A stretch of 64,000 nucleotides of DNA from an uncultured Maribacter sp. (lineage in GTDB: Bacteria > Bacteroidota > Bacteroidia > Flavobacteriales > Flavobacteriaceae): positions 186,001 to 250,000 of the forward strand of contig NZ_CANMBB010000002.1 of NCBI RefSeq assembly GCF_947495965.1, given 5' to 3'. Shown here piece after piece: positions 1 to 9,405 of this stretch. Numbering within the stretch: the first letter of the stretch is position 1; each line of letters starts with the position of its first letter. Under the pieces are notes generated by a model. It did not search any database and was not told the origin of the DNA. It saw only the letters and a program-made list of their open reading frames with translations. The translations under genes were made by a program, and so were the position numbers.

Positions 1-221
1 CTAATCATAAAAGTGATTATACCAGATTAGATGAATGGATAACAAGATTAATAAAGTGGAAAGAGCAAGGATTAAATAACATTCATTTTTTTATTCATCA
101 AAATTTAGAATTAGAGTCTCCGTTATTATCAGCCTATTTTATTACAGAATTAAATAAAAGAATGGGAAGTAATTTAATTATTCCAAAAACTATGAATATT
201 TCTATTCCAAAGTTATTTTAG
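1..221 (+). CDS. DUF72 family protein, C-terminal part (cut by window edge)
   Basis: The window opens inside a reading frame (first full codon at base 3) that ends with TAG at 219-221, leaving about 72 residues. The text runs SDYTRLDEWITRL, then WKEQGLNNIHFFIHQ, then ELNKRMGSN. This resembles the C-terminal part of DUF72 (YecE-like, TIM-barrel) proteins of Bacteroidota, where a tryptophan-rich helix leads into a strand ending in a conserved F(I/V)H/N motif. The biochemical role of DUF72 is not established. The 5' end lies outside the window, so length and start cannot be judged. It is separated by 44 bases from the thioesterase gene and could share a transcript with it. Confidence 0.68.
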   Translation, partial: NHKSDYTRLDEWITRLIKWKEQGLNNIHFFIHQNLELESPLLSAYFITELNKRMGSNLIIPKTMNISIPKLF

Positions 222-265
222 CATTTTATTCTTTTTTAATTTTATATAAAAAACATCTTTTAACT

Positions 266-658
266 ATGAGGTTTCATACTAGAAAATGGGTAAAACCCGG
301 AGATTTAAATGCTAATTCTACTTTATTTGGGGGTACAGTTTTAGCTTGGATAGATGAAGAATGTGCTTTATATGCAATTATTCAATTAGAAAATAAAAGA
401 GTAGTAACAAAATATATGTCCGAAATTAATTTTATGAGTACTGCTGTTAAAGGTGATGTCATAGAAATTGGTATTGAAGTGGTAAAATTTGGAAAATCTT
501 CACTTACTTTAAATTGTGAGGTTCGTAATAAAATGACCCATGAAACTATTGTTACCGTAGATAATATTATAATGGTAAATCTTGGTGAAAATGGAAAACC
601 AAAACCACACGGAAAAACAAAAATAGAATATGTGAAAGATAGGTTAGCAGTAGAATAA
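266..658 (+). CDS. Acyl-CoA thioesterase, YciA-like hotdog fold
   Basis: This 130-residue protein has the single-hotdog layout of YciA-type acyl-CoA thioesterases, which hydrolyse acyl-CoA to free acid and CoA in the cytoplasm. Visible signatures are the N-terminal NANSTLFGGTVLAWIDEE block, where the conserved Asn and the Asp/Glu of the helix start form the active site in this family, and a central block of beta strands (DVIEIGIEVVKFGKSSLTL). The length is normal for a single-domain hotdog enzyme. The ATG at 266 is the only sensible start, since the family begins a few residues before this motif. Chain-length preference cannot be read from sequence. A hairpin terminator follows at 701. Confidence 0.85.
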   Translation: MRFHTRKWVKPGDLNANSTLFGGTVLAWIDEECALYAIIQLENKRVVTKYMSEINFMSTAVKGDVIEIGIEVVKFGKSSLTLNCEVRNKMTHETIVTVDNIIMVNLGENGKPKPHGKTKIEYVKDRLAVE

Positions 659-700
659 TTATAGCTAAAATATTCTTTTAAAAATTTAATTCTTCACTTT

Positions 701-735
701 ATAAAGGCATATCTAATTATGCCTTTATTTTTTTA
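701..735 (+). terminator. Rho-independent terminator
   Basis: A 10-bp stem (ATAAAGGCAT at 701-710 with ATGCCTTTAT at 719-728) is followed by a T-rich run. It closes the thioesterase transcript. The remaining bases to 914 show no further gene. Confidence 0.75.
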
Positions 736-914
736 AATAAGTACCTTTTTTATATTTTTTGAGAAACTAGAAATATCTATGAAATACCAAAAACATAGAC
801 AAAATACACAGTTTCAAAGGTTTTTTGACCAACAAATACTGCATTTTTACAACACTTTTTGGGTAGTAGGGAACATTTTATTGCGAACTAAGCATTATTA
901 GTAGAGTTTTAAGG

Positions 915-2780
915 ATGTTAAGTTCTTTAAATATGTCTTTTAAAAAAATGGCATTGTGCAAATTAGAGAATGTTTATTTAAATATTAAACCCATTTTATT
1001 GAAAACACAAGACCTACTTAATCAAATGTTACGTTTAGAAACTACTTTAAACGAATTTTCATTTGAAGAATTAAATACGAAAGAGGCTACAAAGCTTAAA
1101 AAATCTTTTTTATCCTTTAAAAATAGCTTAGAATCTAAAATTTTTGGACCACTTGTTTCAACGCATATAGAGGATCAATTTTTTGAAGAATTAGAGGAAA
1201 CTCCAAAAGGTTCTAATACTACGAATACAGATGCTAATAAATTAATAGCAAATGTTAGTCATGAAATTAGAACTCCCTTAAATGGCATTATTGGTTTTGC
1301 AGATTTATTAAAAGAAAGCAAATTAAAAGGAGAACAGTTAGAGCAAGTAAACGCAATACAATCTGCCTCTTATTCTTTAATGGAAATAATTAATGAACTT
1401 TTAGAATATTCTAAACTGTCTGCAGGTCTCGAAGAATTTGAAAGTGTAGATTTTGATTTTCATGATTTAGTAAAAGATGTAGTTTATTTATGCCAAACAC
1501 TAAGTGCTAGTAAAAATATAACTATACATACTAAAATTGATGAAGCAATACCTGAAACATTAATAGGAGACCCTTCTAAATTATCTCAAATTTTATTAAA
1601 CCTCGTAGGAAATGCGATAAAGTTTGTAGAAAATGGAGAAATAAATGTTACCATAAATCTAAAAGAGTTAAAAGACAAGAAAAGTTTTATATTAGAATTT
1701 AATGTTCAAGATACTGGTATTGGTATGACTAAAGAGCAACTAAATCATATTTTTGATTCTTTTAAACAAGCAGAATATGATACGTTTACTAAGTATGGAG
1801 GTACTGGACTTGGATTAAGTATTGTAAAGCAAATTATAGAGAAACTTGGCGGAACCATCCATGTTACCAGTAAAGTAAATGTGGGTACCACTTTTAGTTT
1901 TATACTCCCATATAAAGAAGGAAATGATTCTAAAGTTCCAAAGAAAAATAAAAACACCATAAACTTACAAAAAGGAAGACAGCTAGTAAATGGTACTCGC
2001 GTTTTAGTTTTTGAAGACAACCTGTTAAACCAACGTTTAATTGAGCAACGTTTAACAACTTGGGGCTGTAAAGTGTATATAACAGATAGTGCTACTTATG
2101 GTATAAATATTCTGAAAAATAAAAAAATTGATATTGTTCTTATGGATTTAAGAATGCCAAATATGAATGGCTTTCAAATTACAGAGCTCATAAGAAGTAA
2201 TAAAAAGAAATATATAAAAGAGGTTCCAATTATTGCTTTATCGGCAGATTTTAGTATTCGGGACCAAGAACAATGTTCGGAATATGGAATTAATGATTTT
2301 ATCTTAAAACCATATGCCCCAGATGATTTATTAATAAAACTTGTAAAAAACAAAACCAAAATGATTACTGTAGCAAAAGAGCCAAAAGAATTTATAGAAG
2401 TTAAAAAAGAGCTAGTTTCTAAAAAAGAAATAGATCTAACTCCTATTTGGCAAGAGTGTATGGGACAAACAGAGTTGTTAGAAGAACTTTTATCCTTATA
2501 TAAAAAAAATGCACAAGAATTTATTACTGTTGTAAAAACACAATTAAAAAATAATGCTTTTGAAGAAGTTGGCTTAGCAGCTCATAAAATTAAAGCTGGT
2601 TTAGCAATGTTACAAACAGAAGGTTTGTTAGAAATTATTGTGCAAATACAAAACGGTTGTAAAGACAATGTAGACAAAAAACACCTAGAATTTTTATACG
2701 GTAGATTTTTAATAGAATACCCAATAGTAGAAAAAGAATTAGATGTTGCTTTTAATAAAATTAAAAGCAATCAAGAATAA
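915..2780 (+). CDS. Hybrid histidine kinase (HisKA-HATPase-REC-HPt), no sensor domain
   Basis: This 621-residue hybrid kinase is likely cytoplasmic, because no membrane segment or recognised PAS/GAF domain precedes the kinase. Residues 1-105 are helical and unrecognised. HisKA follows, with His116 in NVSHEIRTPLNG. The HATPase carries an N-box (LLNLVGNAIKF, about 228-237), a G1 box DTGIG (266-270) and a G2 box GGTGLGLSI (295-303). A receiver domain has Asp411 in VLMDLRMPNMNG and Lys466 in ILKPY. A C-terminal HPt has His557 in AAHKIKAGLAML. So a full four-step phosphorelay except the final receiver is on one chain. The next gene, 3 bases downstream, is a lone receiver and probably takes the phosphate from HPt. 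A second ATG at 933 is a possible start. What it senses is unknown; it may read a partner protein. Confidence 0.92.
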   Translation: MLSSLNMSFKKMALCKLENVYLNIKPILLKTQDLLNQMLRLETTLNEFSFEELNTKEATKLKKSFLSFKNSLESKIFGPLVSTHIEDQFFEELEETPKGSNTTNTDANKLIANVSHEIRTPLNGIIGFADLLKESKLKGEQLEQVNAIQSASYSLMEIINELLEYSKLSAGLEEFESVDFDFHDLVKDVVYLCQTLSASKNITIHTKIDEAIPETLIGDPSKLSQILLNLVGNAIKFVENGEINVTINLKELKDKKSFILEFNVQDTGIGMTKEQLNHIFDSFKQAEYDTFTKYGGTGLGLSIVKQIIEKLGGTIHVTSKVNVGTTFSFILPYKEGNDSKVPKKNKNTINLQKGRQLVNGTRVLVFEDNLLNQRLIEQRLTTWGCKVYITDSATYGINILKNKKIDIVLMDLRMPNMNGFQITELIRSNKKKYIKEVPIIALSADFSIRDQEQCSEYGINDFILKPYAPDDLLIKLVKNKTKMITVAKEPKEFIEVKKELVSKKEIDLTPIWQECMGQTELLEELLSLYKKNAQEFITVVKTQLKNNAFEEVGLAAHKIKAGLAMLQTEGLLEIIVQIQNGCKDNVDKKHLEFLYGRFLIEYPIVEKELDVAFNKIKSNQE

Positions 2781-2783
2781 GGT

Positions 2784-3149
2784 ATGAAAAAAAAAATATT
2801 ACTTGCAGATGATGATGAACTTTTAATTTCTTTACTACAATTTAGACTTAAAAAAGAAGGGCATGAGGTAACTTTTGTGTCTAACGGTAAAGAGGTAAAA
2901 GAATATCTTAATAACACCATTCCAGATGTTATTGTTAGTGATATTATGATGCCTTATTTCTCTGGAATTGAGCTGGTTGATTTTGTAAGAAATGAACTAA
3001 GATTAACTATACCAATAATAATAATTTCTTCTGCCGGAAATGAAGAAAATGTATTAAGCGCTTTTGAGTTAGGAGCAAACGATTTTTTATCAAAACCATT
3101 TAGTCCAACAGAATTATTATTAAGAATAACCAAAGAATTAAATAAGTAA
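2784..3149 (+). CDS. Single-domain response regulator (CheY-like)
   Basis: This 121-residue protein is a stand-alone receiver domain with no output domain. The acidic pocket is DDDE (residues 9-12), the phospho-acceptor is Asp53 in VSDIMMPYFSG, and the switch residues are Ser/Thr in IIISSAGNEEN and Lys in FLSKPFSP. It starts 3 bases after the hybrid kinase and ends 12 bases before the HEAT-repeat gene, so it sits inside the polysaccharide operon. With no DNA-binding domain it most likely acts by protein contact; the neighbouring HEAT-repeat protein or the glycosyltransferase are natural targets. That is inference. The receiver assignment is secure. Confidence 0.93.
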   Translation: MKKKILLADDDELLISLLQFRLKKEGHEVTFVSNGKEVKEYLNNTIPDVIVSDIMMPYFSGIELVDFVRNELRLTIPIIIISSAGNEENVLSAFELGANDFLSKPFSPTELLLRITKELNK

Positions 3150-3161
3150 AACAACCCCCAA

Positions 3162-5624
3162 TTGTTAAGTATTAATACGCATAACCCCCGAGCGTTAATT
3201 ACTGCGCCTAAAATTCACACAGATTTACTCTGGGATTTATCCCTTTTGTTTGTGGGGTTAGCTTTGCTGTATTTTCTATTTATCTTTTACTTTAGAAATA
3301 AACTATCTGCAAAAACTAAAAAAGTTGCACAAAAAAAGAAAGACCTTTCTCCAATTATTAGTGAATTTCTTTTTTTTGAAGAGGAGAGTTCTAAAGATGA
3401 AAAAACAAATTACATTCAATTAAAAATTGAAATAAGACAATTCTTAAAAGATGTTTTTAATAGAAGAATATTATCAGAAGTACTATTAGATTTAAGTATT
3501 GATGTTTCTGGTAGCACACAAAAATCTCTTTTTAAATTATATAAAGAATTAGACTTACATAAAGATGCGTACGCAAAATTAGAAAGTTGGCGGTGGGAAA
3601 TTGTCTCTAAAGGAATTTTAGAGTTAACACAAATGCAGGTTTCAGAATCTTATGGTTTTATTATAAAACGTATAAATGATAAAAGAGGAACCATACGTAA
3701 ACAGGCAGAAATTGCAACAGTAACTTTAAAACATGAAGGTATTTCTTATTTTTTAGATACTACCAGATATAAAATATCAGAATGGCAGCAATTAAAAATT
3801 TTAGAAGTATTACGTAATAAAAAAGATTTTAACCCGCCTAAATTTAAGCAGTGGTTAACTTCTAATAATAAATATGTTGTTCTTTTTTCATTACGATTAA
3901 TTAAGCATTATAACCAGAATGACGCAGAACTTTCTATCATAGAATTAGTAAAGCATAAGAATACACAAATAAAGCAAGAAGCTATTCTTTGTATTAAAGA
4001 ATTTGGCTTTATGAGCGCTACAGATACTTTAAAATTAATATTCTGGAACTCCTCTACCGATATTAAAATTACAATACTAAGCGCCTTATCAGAAATTGGA
4101 ACAGAAGATGATTTACCTTTTTTACATCAAATAGAAAATAAGGAACGTAATTTTTATGTAAAAAGTAAAGCACTGAGTACTATAAACAGTATTGCTCCAG
4201 AGACTATTATGCCAACTAAAGAAATTGAAAAAAATATAGTACATAATACTCCAAAAGATATTGTAATTCCAGAGGAAGAAAAATTAATAATTGTAGAAAA
4301 ACCTGAAGAAAATACTATTGAAAATACAGAAGACTCTCAGGAGAGTATAGAAAAAGTTGAAGATTTAAAAATAAACGACTCTATTCATGAATTAAGACAA
4401 GAAGAATTAGCTATAGCAATAAATGCAACGGATAAAGAATTTTTAGAAACCGATATTTCAGATAGTCTAGGATTTCTTCCTATTGTAACAAGCAAGGAAA
4501 AAGAGAATACGATTACTAAAGACAGTAAACCAGAAATAAAACCAGAAGATATTATTGTTAATTTCCAGAAAGTTGTTCCTACTAATAGCGCAAATATACA
4601 AGTAGAGTATACAATTGTAGAGCTAAACAATAAAAATGAAATTTTGGCTTTAAATTTAGATTTCCTTCCCATTGTTACTACTAATGTTATACCGGAAAAA
4701 CCTGAAGAAATTAACCCTTTAGATTTACAAGTAATAGGAGAAGAAATAAGTGTTGAAAAGAAAGAAACTTTAAATATAGATTTCTTACCTGTTATTTATG
4801 ACATAATTAATGCTACAGAAGAGCCAGAATCTACTGTAGATGTTCCTAATTCAAAAATTGAAAACATTACTACAATATTTGAAGAGATTAGTGTTAATAA
4901 TGAAGCAATTACGGAAGAAGAAAATACAATACTAAACATTGATAAATTACTAAGTAATGAAAATGAGACGACTACAAATATTAATGTGGAGGAAGAGTTT
5001 TATATTCCTAAAGCCGTATTCTGTGATAAAAGAGAATTAGAAATGTTATCTCTTTTAGAAGATTTAAATGAGTTAGGTGATGTTAGAGAAATTCCACTTT
5101 TAGAAGAGTATTTATTAAAAGAAAAAGATGGAATTATAAAAGATCGTATTATAGAGCTTTTAGAAAAATTTTATAAAGAATTACCAACTACTAAAAAAGA
5201 AATAAATATGGATGATGTTACAACAGAAACTTCTATACTAGAAGAACTTTTTACAAATGCTGATACAGAATCTAAACTTATTTTGTTAAATGAAATAGTT
5301 GCTGTTAGCGATAAAAAAGAATTAAAATTATTAATGAACTTAGTAGAAGATGAAGATGAAAGAGTTAGAGAAAAAGCAAAAAAATGCTTGGAACAATTAA
5401 AAGCTCAAATAGAATCTAAAAATACTAAACCTGATGATTCTTTTGAACCAATTCCGTTAGAGTATGCTTTTCTTGAAGATTATAAAGCAGAGTTACAAAA
5501 AAATAATATCAATCCTTCAAAAATAAATAATTTAGATATAGAAGAAGTTTCTACTATTAATAAAGAACCTTCTTTCTTAGAACAGTTTTATTCTTTCTCC
5601 AGTAAACTCTTTGACAAATTTTAA
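3162..5624 (+). CDS. Membrane-anchored HEAT-repeat scaffold protein
   Basis: This 820-residue protein probably starts at TTG 3162, because the first in-frame ATG lies beyond the single membrane segment (about residues 24-45, LLFVGLALLYFLFIFYF). Residues 60-345 are helical pairs of HEAT type (for example KRTIRKQAEIATVTL-like pairs and SLRLIKHYN...). A long acidic, low-complexity linker (about 350-620) follows, carrying a repeated short motif of the form LN[LI]DFLP[IV][VI] at residues 434, 497, 537 and, degenerate, 591. A second HEAT block occupies about 625-740. The cytoplasmic face would hold all repeats. Its stop overlaps the glycosyltransferase start by one base (TAATG), so translation is coupled. 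I infer an adaptor linking the two-component system to the polymerase. No enzymatic motif is visible. Confidence 0.82.
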   Translation: MLSINTHNPRALITAPKIHTDLLWDLSLLFVGLALLYFLFIFYFRNKLSAKTKKVAQKKKDLSPIISEFLFFEEESSKDEKTNYIQLKIEIRQFLKDVFNRRILSEVLLDLSIDVSGSTQKSLFKLYKELDLHKDAYAKLESWRWEIVSKGILELTQMQVSESYGFIIKRINDKRGTIRKQAEIATVTLKHEGISYFLDTTRYKISEWQQLKILEVLRNKKDFNPPKFKQWLTSNNKYVVLFSLRLIKHYNQNDAELSIIELVKHKNTQIKQEAILCIKEFGFMSATDTLKLIFWNSSTDIKITILSALSEIGTEDDLPFLHQIENKERNFYVKSKALSTINSIAPETIMPTKEIEKNIVHNTPKDIVIPEEEKLIIVEKPEENTIENTEDSQESIEKVEDLKINDSIHELRQEELAIAINATDKEFLETDISDSLGFLPIVTSKEKENTITKDSKPEIKPEDIIVNFQKVVPTNSANIQVEYTIVELNNKNEILALNLDFLPIVTTNVIPEKPEEINPLDLQVIGEEISVEKKETLNIDFLPVIYDIINATEEPESTVDVPNSKIENITTIFEEISVNNEAITEEENTILNIDKLLSNENETTTNINVEEEFYIPKAVFCDKRELEMLSLLEDLNELGDVREIPLLEEYLLKEKDGIIKDRIIELLEKFYKELPTTKKEINMDDVTTETSILEELFTNADTESKLILLNEIVAVSDKKELKLLMNLVEDEDERVREKAKKCLEQLKAQIESKNTKPDDSFEPIPLEYAFLEDYKAELQKNNINPSKINNLDIEEVSTINKEPSFLEQFYSFSSKLFDKF

Positions 5625-7054
5625 TGGATAGCGGTTTCTTCAATATCATTTTAGAATATATAAACATTGTTTTTTTCTTGTTTACAGTTATTCTATTTTC
5701 TTTTTTTACCGCAATGGGGTATTTATCCACCCGAAATACAATACACTACAAGAACAAAAATAGTTTTGGAGACATGTCTAAATTAATGGCTTCTCCTTTA
5801 GCGCCAAGTATAACTATAATTGCTCCTGCCTATAATGAGGGGATGACAATTGTTGAAAATATTAGGTCTTTAATGTCTTTAAAATATGTTAACTACGAAG
5901 TTATGGTGGTTAATGATGGAAGTAAAGATGATACGCTTCAAAAAATGATTGAGGCCTATGACTTGGTAAAAATAGACCAAGAAATAGACCCAAATTGGAA
6001 ATCTAAACCCATTAGAGGTATTTATAAATCGCCTCAAAGAGCATTTTCTAAACTTACAGTAATAGATAAAGAAAATGGTGGTAAGTCTGATGCTTTAAAT
6101 ACAGGCATGGCATTATCTAAAAACAAATATGTTGGTTGTATAGATGTTGATTGTCTTTTATTACCAGATGCATTATTACATGTTGTAAAATCTTTTTACC
6201 AACGCTCCGAAAAACGTGTTATTGCAGTTGGTGGGGTAATACGTGTAGCTAATTCTTGTGTTATACAGGGCGGACAATTAGAAGAAATTAAATTACCAAC
6301 AAATTGGTTGGCAAGGTTTCAATTACTAGAATATACGCGTTCTTTTATTTTAGGAAGAATGGCGTGGGGAAGAATAGATAGTTTATTAATTATTTCAGGA
6401 GCATTTGGTTTCTTTGATAGAGAAATAGCATTAGCGGTAGATGGTTATGATACCAATACCGTAGGAGAAGACATGGAAATTGTTTTTAAGATGCGTAAGT
6501 ATATGCACGAACGTAAAATACCATATACTGTAGAATATATACCAGACCCTTTGTGCTGGACTGAAGTTCCTGAAGATTTAAAAATACTTGTAAACCAAAG
6601 AGATAGATGGGCTAGAGGTAATTTAGAAACACTTTTTAAGCATAAAGAAATGTTTTTTAACCCCAAATATGGAAAACTTGGTATGCTTAGTTATCCGTAT
6701 TGGTTTTTTTACGAATGGTTAGCTCCAATGCTAGAGTTTTTTGGAATGTTTACCATTATCCTTTTTTACTATTTAGGAATACTAAACTGGGATTTCTTTA
6801 TCGCAATCACAACAACTGTGTATGTTTTTTCTATCATGTTTTCTTTTTATGCTATTCTTTGGGATGTATATGCATATAATGAGTATAAGAAAACAAAGGA
6901 CATATTAATTCTAATGTTTTGTGCAATTATAGAACCTATTACTTTTCATCCAATAGTAGTATGGGCAGCAATACGTGGAAATTATAAAAAATTATTTAAA
7001 ATTAAATCTGGCTGGGGATCTCAAGTTCGTAAAGGATTTGCAAAAGCTTCGTAA
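5624..7054 (+). CDS. Processive glycosyltransferase family 2 (PgaC/BcsA-like)
   Basis: This 476-residue inner-membrane glycosyltransferase has one N-terminal membrane segment (about 10-32), a cytoplasmic GT-A domain and a C-terminal membrane region (about 365-440). It carries the processive D,D,D,QxxRW signature: Asp98 in VVNDGSKD, DVD at 174-176, GED at 281-283, and Q325-R-D-R-W329. Enzymes with this set polymerise and extrude beta-linked polysaccharides such as cellulose, poly-GlcNAc or hyaluronan. The product cannot be told from sequence. There is no PilZ domain, so c-di-GMP control is not evident; control more likely comes through the two-component system and HEAT protein upstream. It is 2 bases from the next gene. 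Confidence 0.9.
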   Translation: MDSGFFNIILEYINIVFFLFTVILFSFFTAMGYLSTRNTIHYKNKNSFGDMSKLMASPLAPSITIIAPAYNEGMTIVENIRSLMSLKYVNYEVMVVNDGSKDDTLQKMIEAYDLVKIDQEIDPNWKSKPIRGIYKSPQRAFSKLTVIDKENGGKSDALNTGMALSKNKYVGCIDVDCLLLPDALLHVVKSFYQRSEKRVIAVGGVIRVANSCVIQGGQLEEIKLPTNWLARFQLLEYTRSFILGRMAWGRIDSLLIISGAFGFFDREIALAVDGYDTNTVGEDMEIVFKMRKYMHERKIPYTVEYIPDPLCWTEVPEDLKILVNQRDRWARGNLETLFKHKEMFFNPKYGKLGMLSYPYWFFYEWLAPMLEFFGMFTIILFYYLGILNWDFFIAITTTVYVFSIMFSFYAILWDVYAYNEYKKTKDILILMFCAIIEPITFHPIVVWAAIRGNYKKLFKIKSGWGSQVRKGFAKAS

Positions 7055-7056
7055 TA

Positions 7057-9405
7057 ATGCAAGTAGAAAATAACATACCAAAAAATGGTACACCAAAAAA
7101 GTTAAAGGATTTTATTCCTTTGCTATTAACTTTTTTTGTGGCTCTTTTTATACTTTCTATGTATCAAAATCTTAGTTTGTATTTAAGTGGTGTTATCGAT
7201 AGCATTTTTAATAAAAGTTTTTTTCATTTGCTTCTTAACCATACTGGTTATGTAGCAATTACAGCGCTAATCTTATCTTTCTTATTTAATTACTTAGAAA
7301 ATAAAAAAGCAGGTTTAGGGTATAAAACAACTAGAATAATACTAATACTTCTTATTTGTATAGAAGCATTATTAATACAATACTATATTCAAAATTATGA
7401 AATATTAGGAACAGGTATTCTTGGCATTTATAAATCGGATACTGTAATTTTTTCTTTACTACCAGTTATTGGTCTTTTACTTATTTGTTTTGCTCTATGT
7501 TATTATATACAAAAATTTACAGCAAAAACATATACAGTTATTAGTAGAATGTATCCCGTAACTTTAATTCTATTTAGCTTGTTTTTAGCTACTTTATATG
7601 CGGATAAAAAACCAATTAATGAAAATAAAACACATCATTTAATTTCTAGTTTAAAGGATTATGCTCTTGAAAATGACACCTATGAAGGCACAGCGGAGTA
7701 TCCACTTTTAAAAGACTATACAAAGGAAGATGTTTTATCTACTTATTTTAATATAAAAGAAGAAAAACCAAATATTATATTTTTAGTTGTAGAAGGTTTA
7801 GGATTCGACTTTATTGGTGATAAACCAGACTACAAAGGCTTTACACCATATTTGCAAGAGTTAACTACAAAGAGTCTTTTTTGGGAAAACCATTTAAGTA
7901 ATAGTGGAGAAAGTTTTGCTGCTATACCAAATATACTTGGGTCTTTGCCTTTTGGAGAAGAAGGGTTTACCAATTTAAATAATTATACTAATAGAAATAC
8001 TTTATATAGTATTCTTAAGAAAAATGGCTATGCAACTTCTTTTAATTATGGTGGTAATAGTGCTCTTAATTATATTGATAAATTTTTAGATGAAGAGCGT
8101 GTAGACCGTATTATAGACAAAAAAGTATTTAATCAAAATTATAGTTTACAAGAAGAAGATGCTGCCGGAATTTCTTTAGGATACCCAGATGCAGAATTAT
8201 TTAAAAAATTTAATGCATCATTTTTTAGTACTAAAAAGCCTAGGTTAGATTTTTTTGTAACACTTAGTACTAAAAATCCGTATGCTATTCCCAATGCAGA
8301 GAAGTATTTGCAATTAGTAGAAAAACAATTAACGAATAAAAAAAAATATACAAAAAGAGCTAGAAAAATAATTTCTAACAATAAAGAACTTTTTGCAAGC
8401 CTGTTGTATACAGATAGTGCTGTAAAATCGTTTATAGAAAATTATAAAACAAAACCAGAATATAAGAATACAATATTCATTATTACGGGCACACACAATA
8501 GTACTGATTTACCACAAGCCACTAATTTACAGAAGTATAAAGTACCGTTGCTATTGTTTAGCCCGCTTTTAAAAACACCTAAAAAATTAAAATCGCTTAC
8601 TTCACATGCAGATATTACCCCTTCTTTAATTTCTTTTTTAGATGCTAATTACACTATAAAAGTACCTACTAAAAATGCTTGGTTAGGGAGTAGTTTAATA
8701 CATGAAAATACATTTAAAATGGATAAAGAAATTCCTTTATTTAAACGGAGAAAAGCCATAGTAGATTACATAAGTGGTTCTAATTTTATTAGTAAGGGTA
8801 ACGTATATAAGTTATATAAAGATTTAGACCTTTTAGAAGAAGAAGAATCTAGTAATAAAGATGCTATAAAAGAGAGGTTTCGTTATTTTAAATCGGTAAA
8901 TAAATATGTTACTGCTACCAATAAAATAATCCCAGAAGATTTATCTATCTATGTCACTAAAACAAAAGAGTTTTCTAAACAAGACCAAATTTGGGTAGAA
9001 AGTGTTTTTAATGATAAAGACTTTGATAATGCTTATGAAACTGCTCGTGATCTAGCTTTTAATAAAGAATGGGACAGGTCTTTACTACTTTGCAACTACA
9101 TATTATCTAAAATACCAAGGCATGCAGATACTGAAATTCTTGTTGGTAGAGTATATGCTTGGAAAAAAGAATACATCAATTCTATACAAGTGTTAGAAGA
9201 AGTTATTCGTAAATATCCAACCTATGAAGATGGTTATGCTGCTTTGTTAGACGTGTATTATTGGTCTAATAATAATGATAGAGTACCAGAGATTCAAGAA
9301 ATAATTCAAGAAAACAATATTAGCTCTAAAGAAATAGCAGTTAAACTTTTAAGAGCAAATACCATACTATCTAAAAATAAAGAAATAGCAGAAATCAATT
9401 TTTAA
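7057..9405 (+). CDS. LtaS/sulfatase-like membrane protein with C-terminal TPR, altered metal site
   Basis: The 782 residues give five membrane segments (about 20-38, 62-80, 92-110, 128-150, 165-181), then a periplasmic alkaline-phosphatase-superfamily domain (about 235-540) and a TPR-like tail (about 655-775). The layout matches LtaS-type phosphoglycerol transferases. Glu246 in FLVVEGLG is in the place of the first metal ligand, and Ser286 in NSGESFAAIP sits at the nucleophile position (Thr in LtaS). The second metal motif, normally GDH, reads G-T479-H480 in IITGTHNS, so a ligand Asp is missing. It may be a pseudo-enzyme or use different chemistry. Sandwiched between a polymerising GT2 and an outer-membrane barrel, it could modify, tether or guide the polymer. 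Its TPR tail resembles the TPR of the next protein. Confidence 0.8.
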   Translation: MQVENNIPKNGTPKKLKDFIPLLLTFFVALFILSMYQNLSLYLSGVIDSIFNKSFFHLLLNHTGYVAITALILSFLFNYLENKKAGLGYKTTRIILILLICIEALLIQYYIQNYEILGTGILGIYKSDTVIFSLLPVIGLLLICFALCYYIQKFTAKTYTVISRMYPVTLILFSLFLATLYADKKPINENKTHHLISSLKDYALENDTYEGTAEYPLLKDYTKEDVLSTYFNIKEEKPNIIFLVVEGLGFDFIGDKPDYKGFTPYLQELTTKSLFWENHLSNSGESFAAIPNILGSLPFGEEGFTNLNNYTNRNTLYSILKKNGYATSFNYGGNSALNYIDKFLDEERVDRIIDKKVFNQNYSLQEEDAAGISLGYPDAELFKKFNASFFSTKKPRLDFFVTLSTKNPYAIPNAEKYLQLVEKQLTNKKKYTKRARKIISNNKELFASLLYTDSAVKSFIENYKTKPEYKNTIFIITGTHNSTDLPQATNLQKYKVPLLLFSPLLKTPKKLKSLTSHADITPSLISFLDANYTIKVPTKNAWLGSSLIHENTFKMDKEIPLFKRRKAIVDYISGSNFISKGNVYKLYKDLDLLEEEESSNKDAIKERFRYFKSVNKYVTATNKIIPEDLSIYVTKTKEFSKQDQIWVESVFNDKDFDNAYETARDLAFNKEWDRSLLLCNYILSKIPRHADTEILVGRVYAWKKEYINSIQVLEEVIRKYPTYEDGYAALLDVYYWSNNNDRVPEIQEIIQENNISSKEIAVKLLRANTILSKNKEIAEINF

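Noticed and set aside
4461-4960. CRISPR-like or DNA repeat in the HEAT gene
   Set aside because: The repeats are at protein level (FLP motif); spacing is irregular and codons differ.
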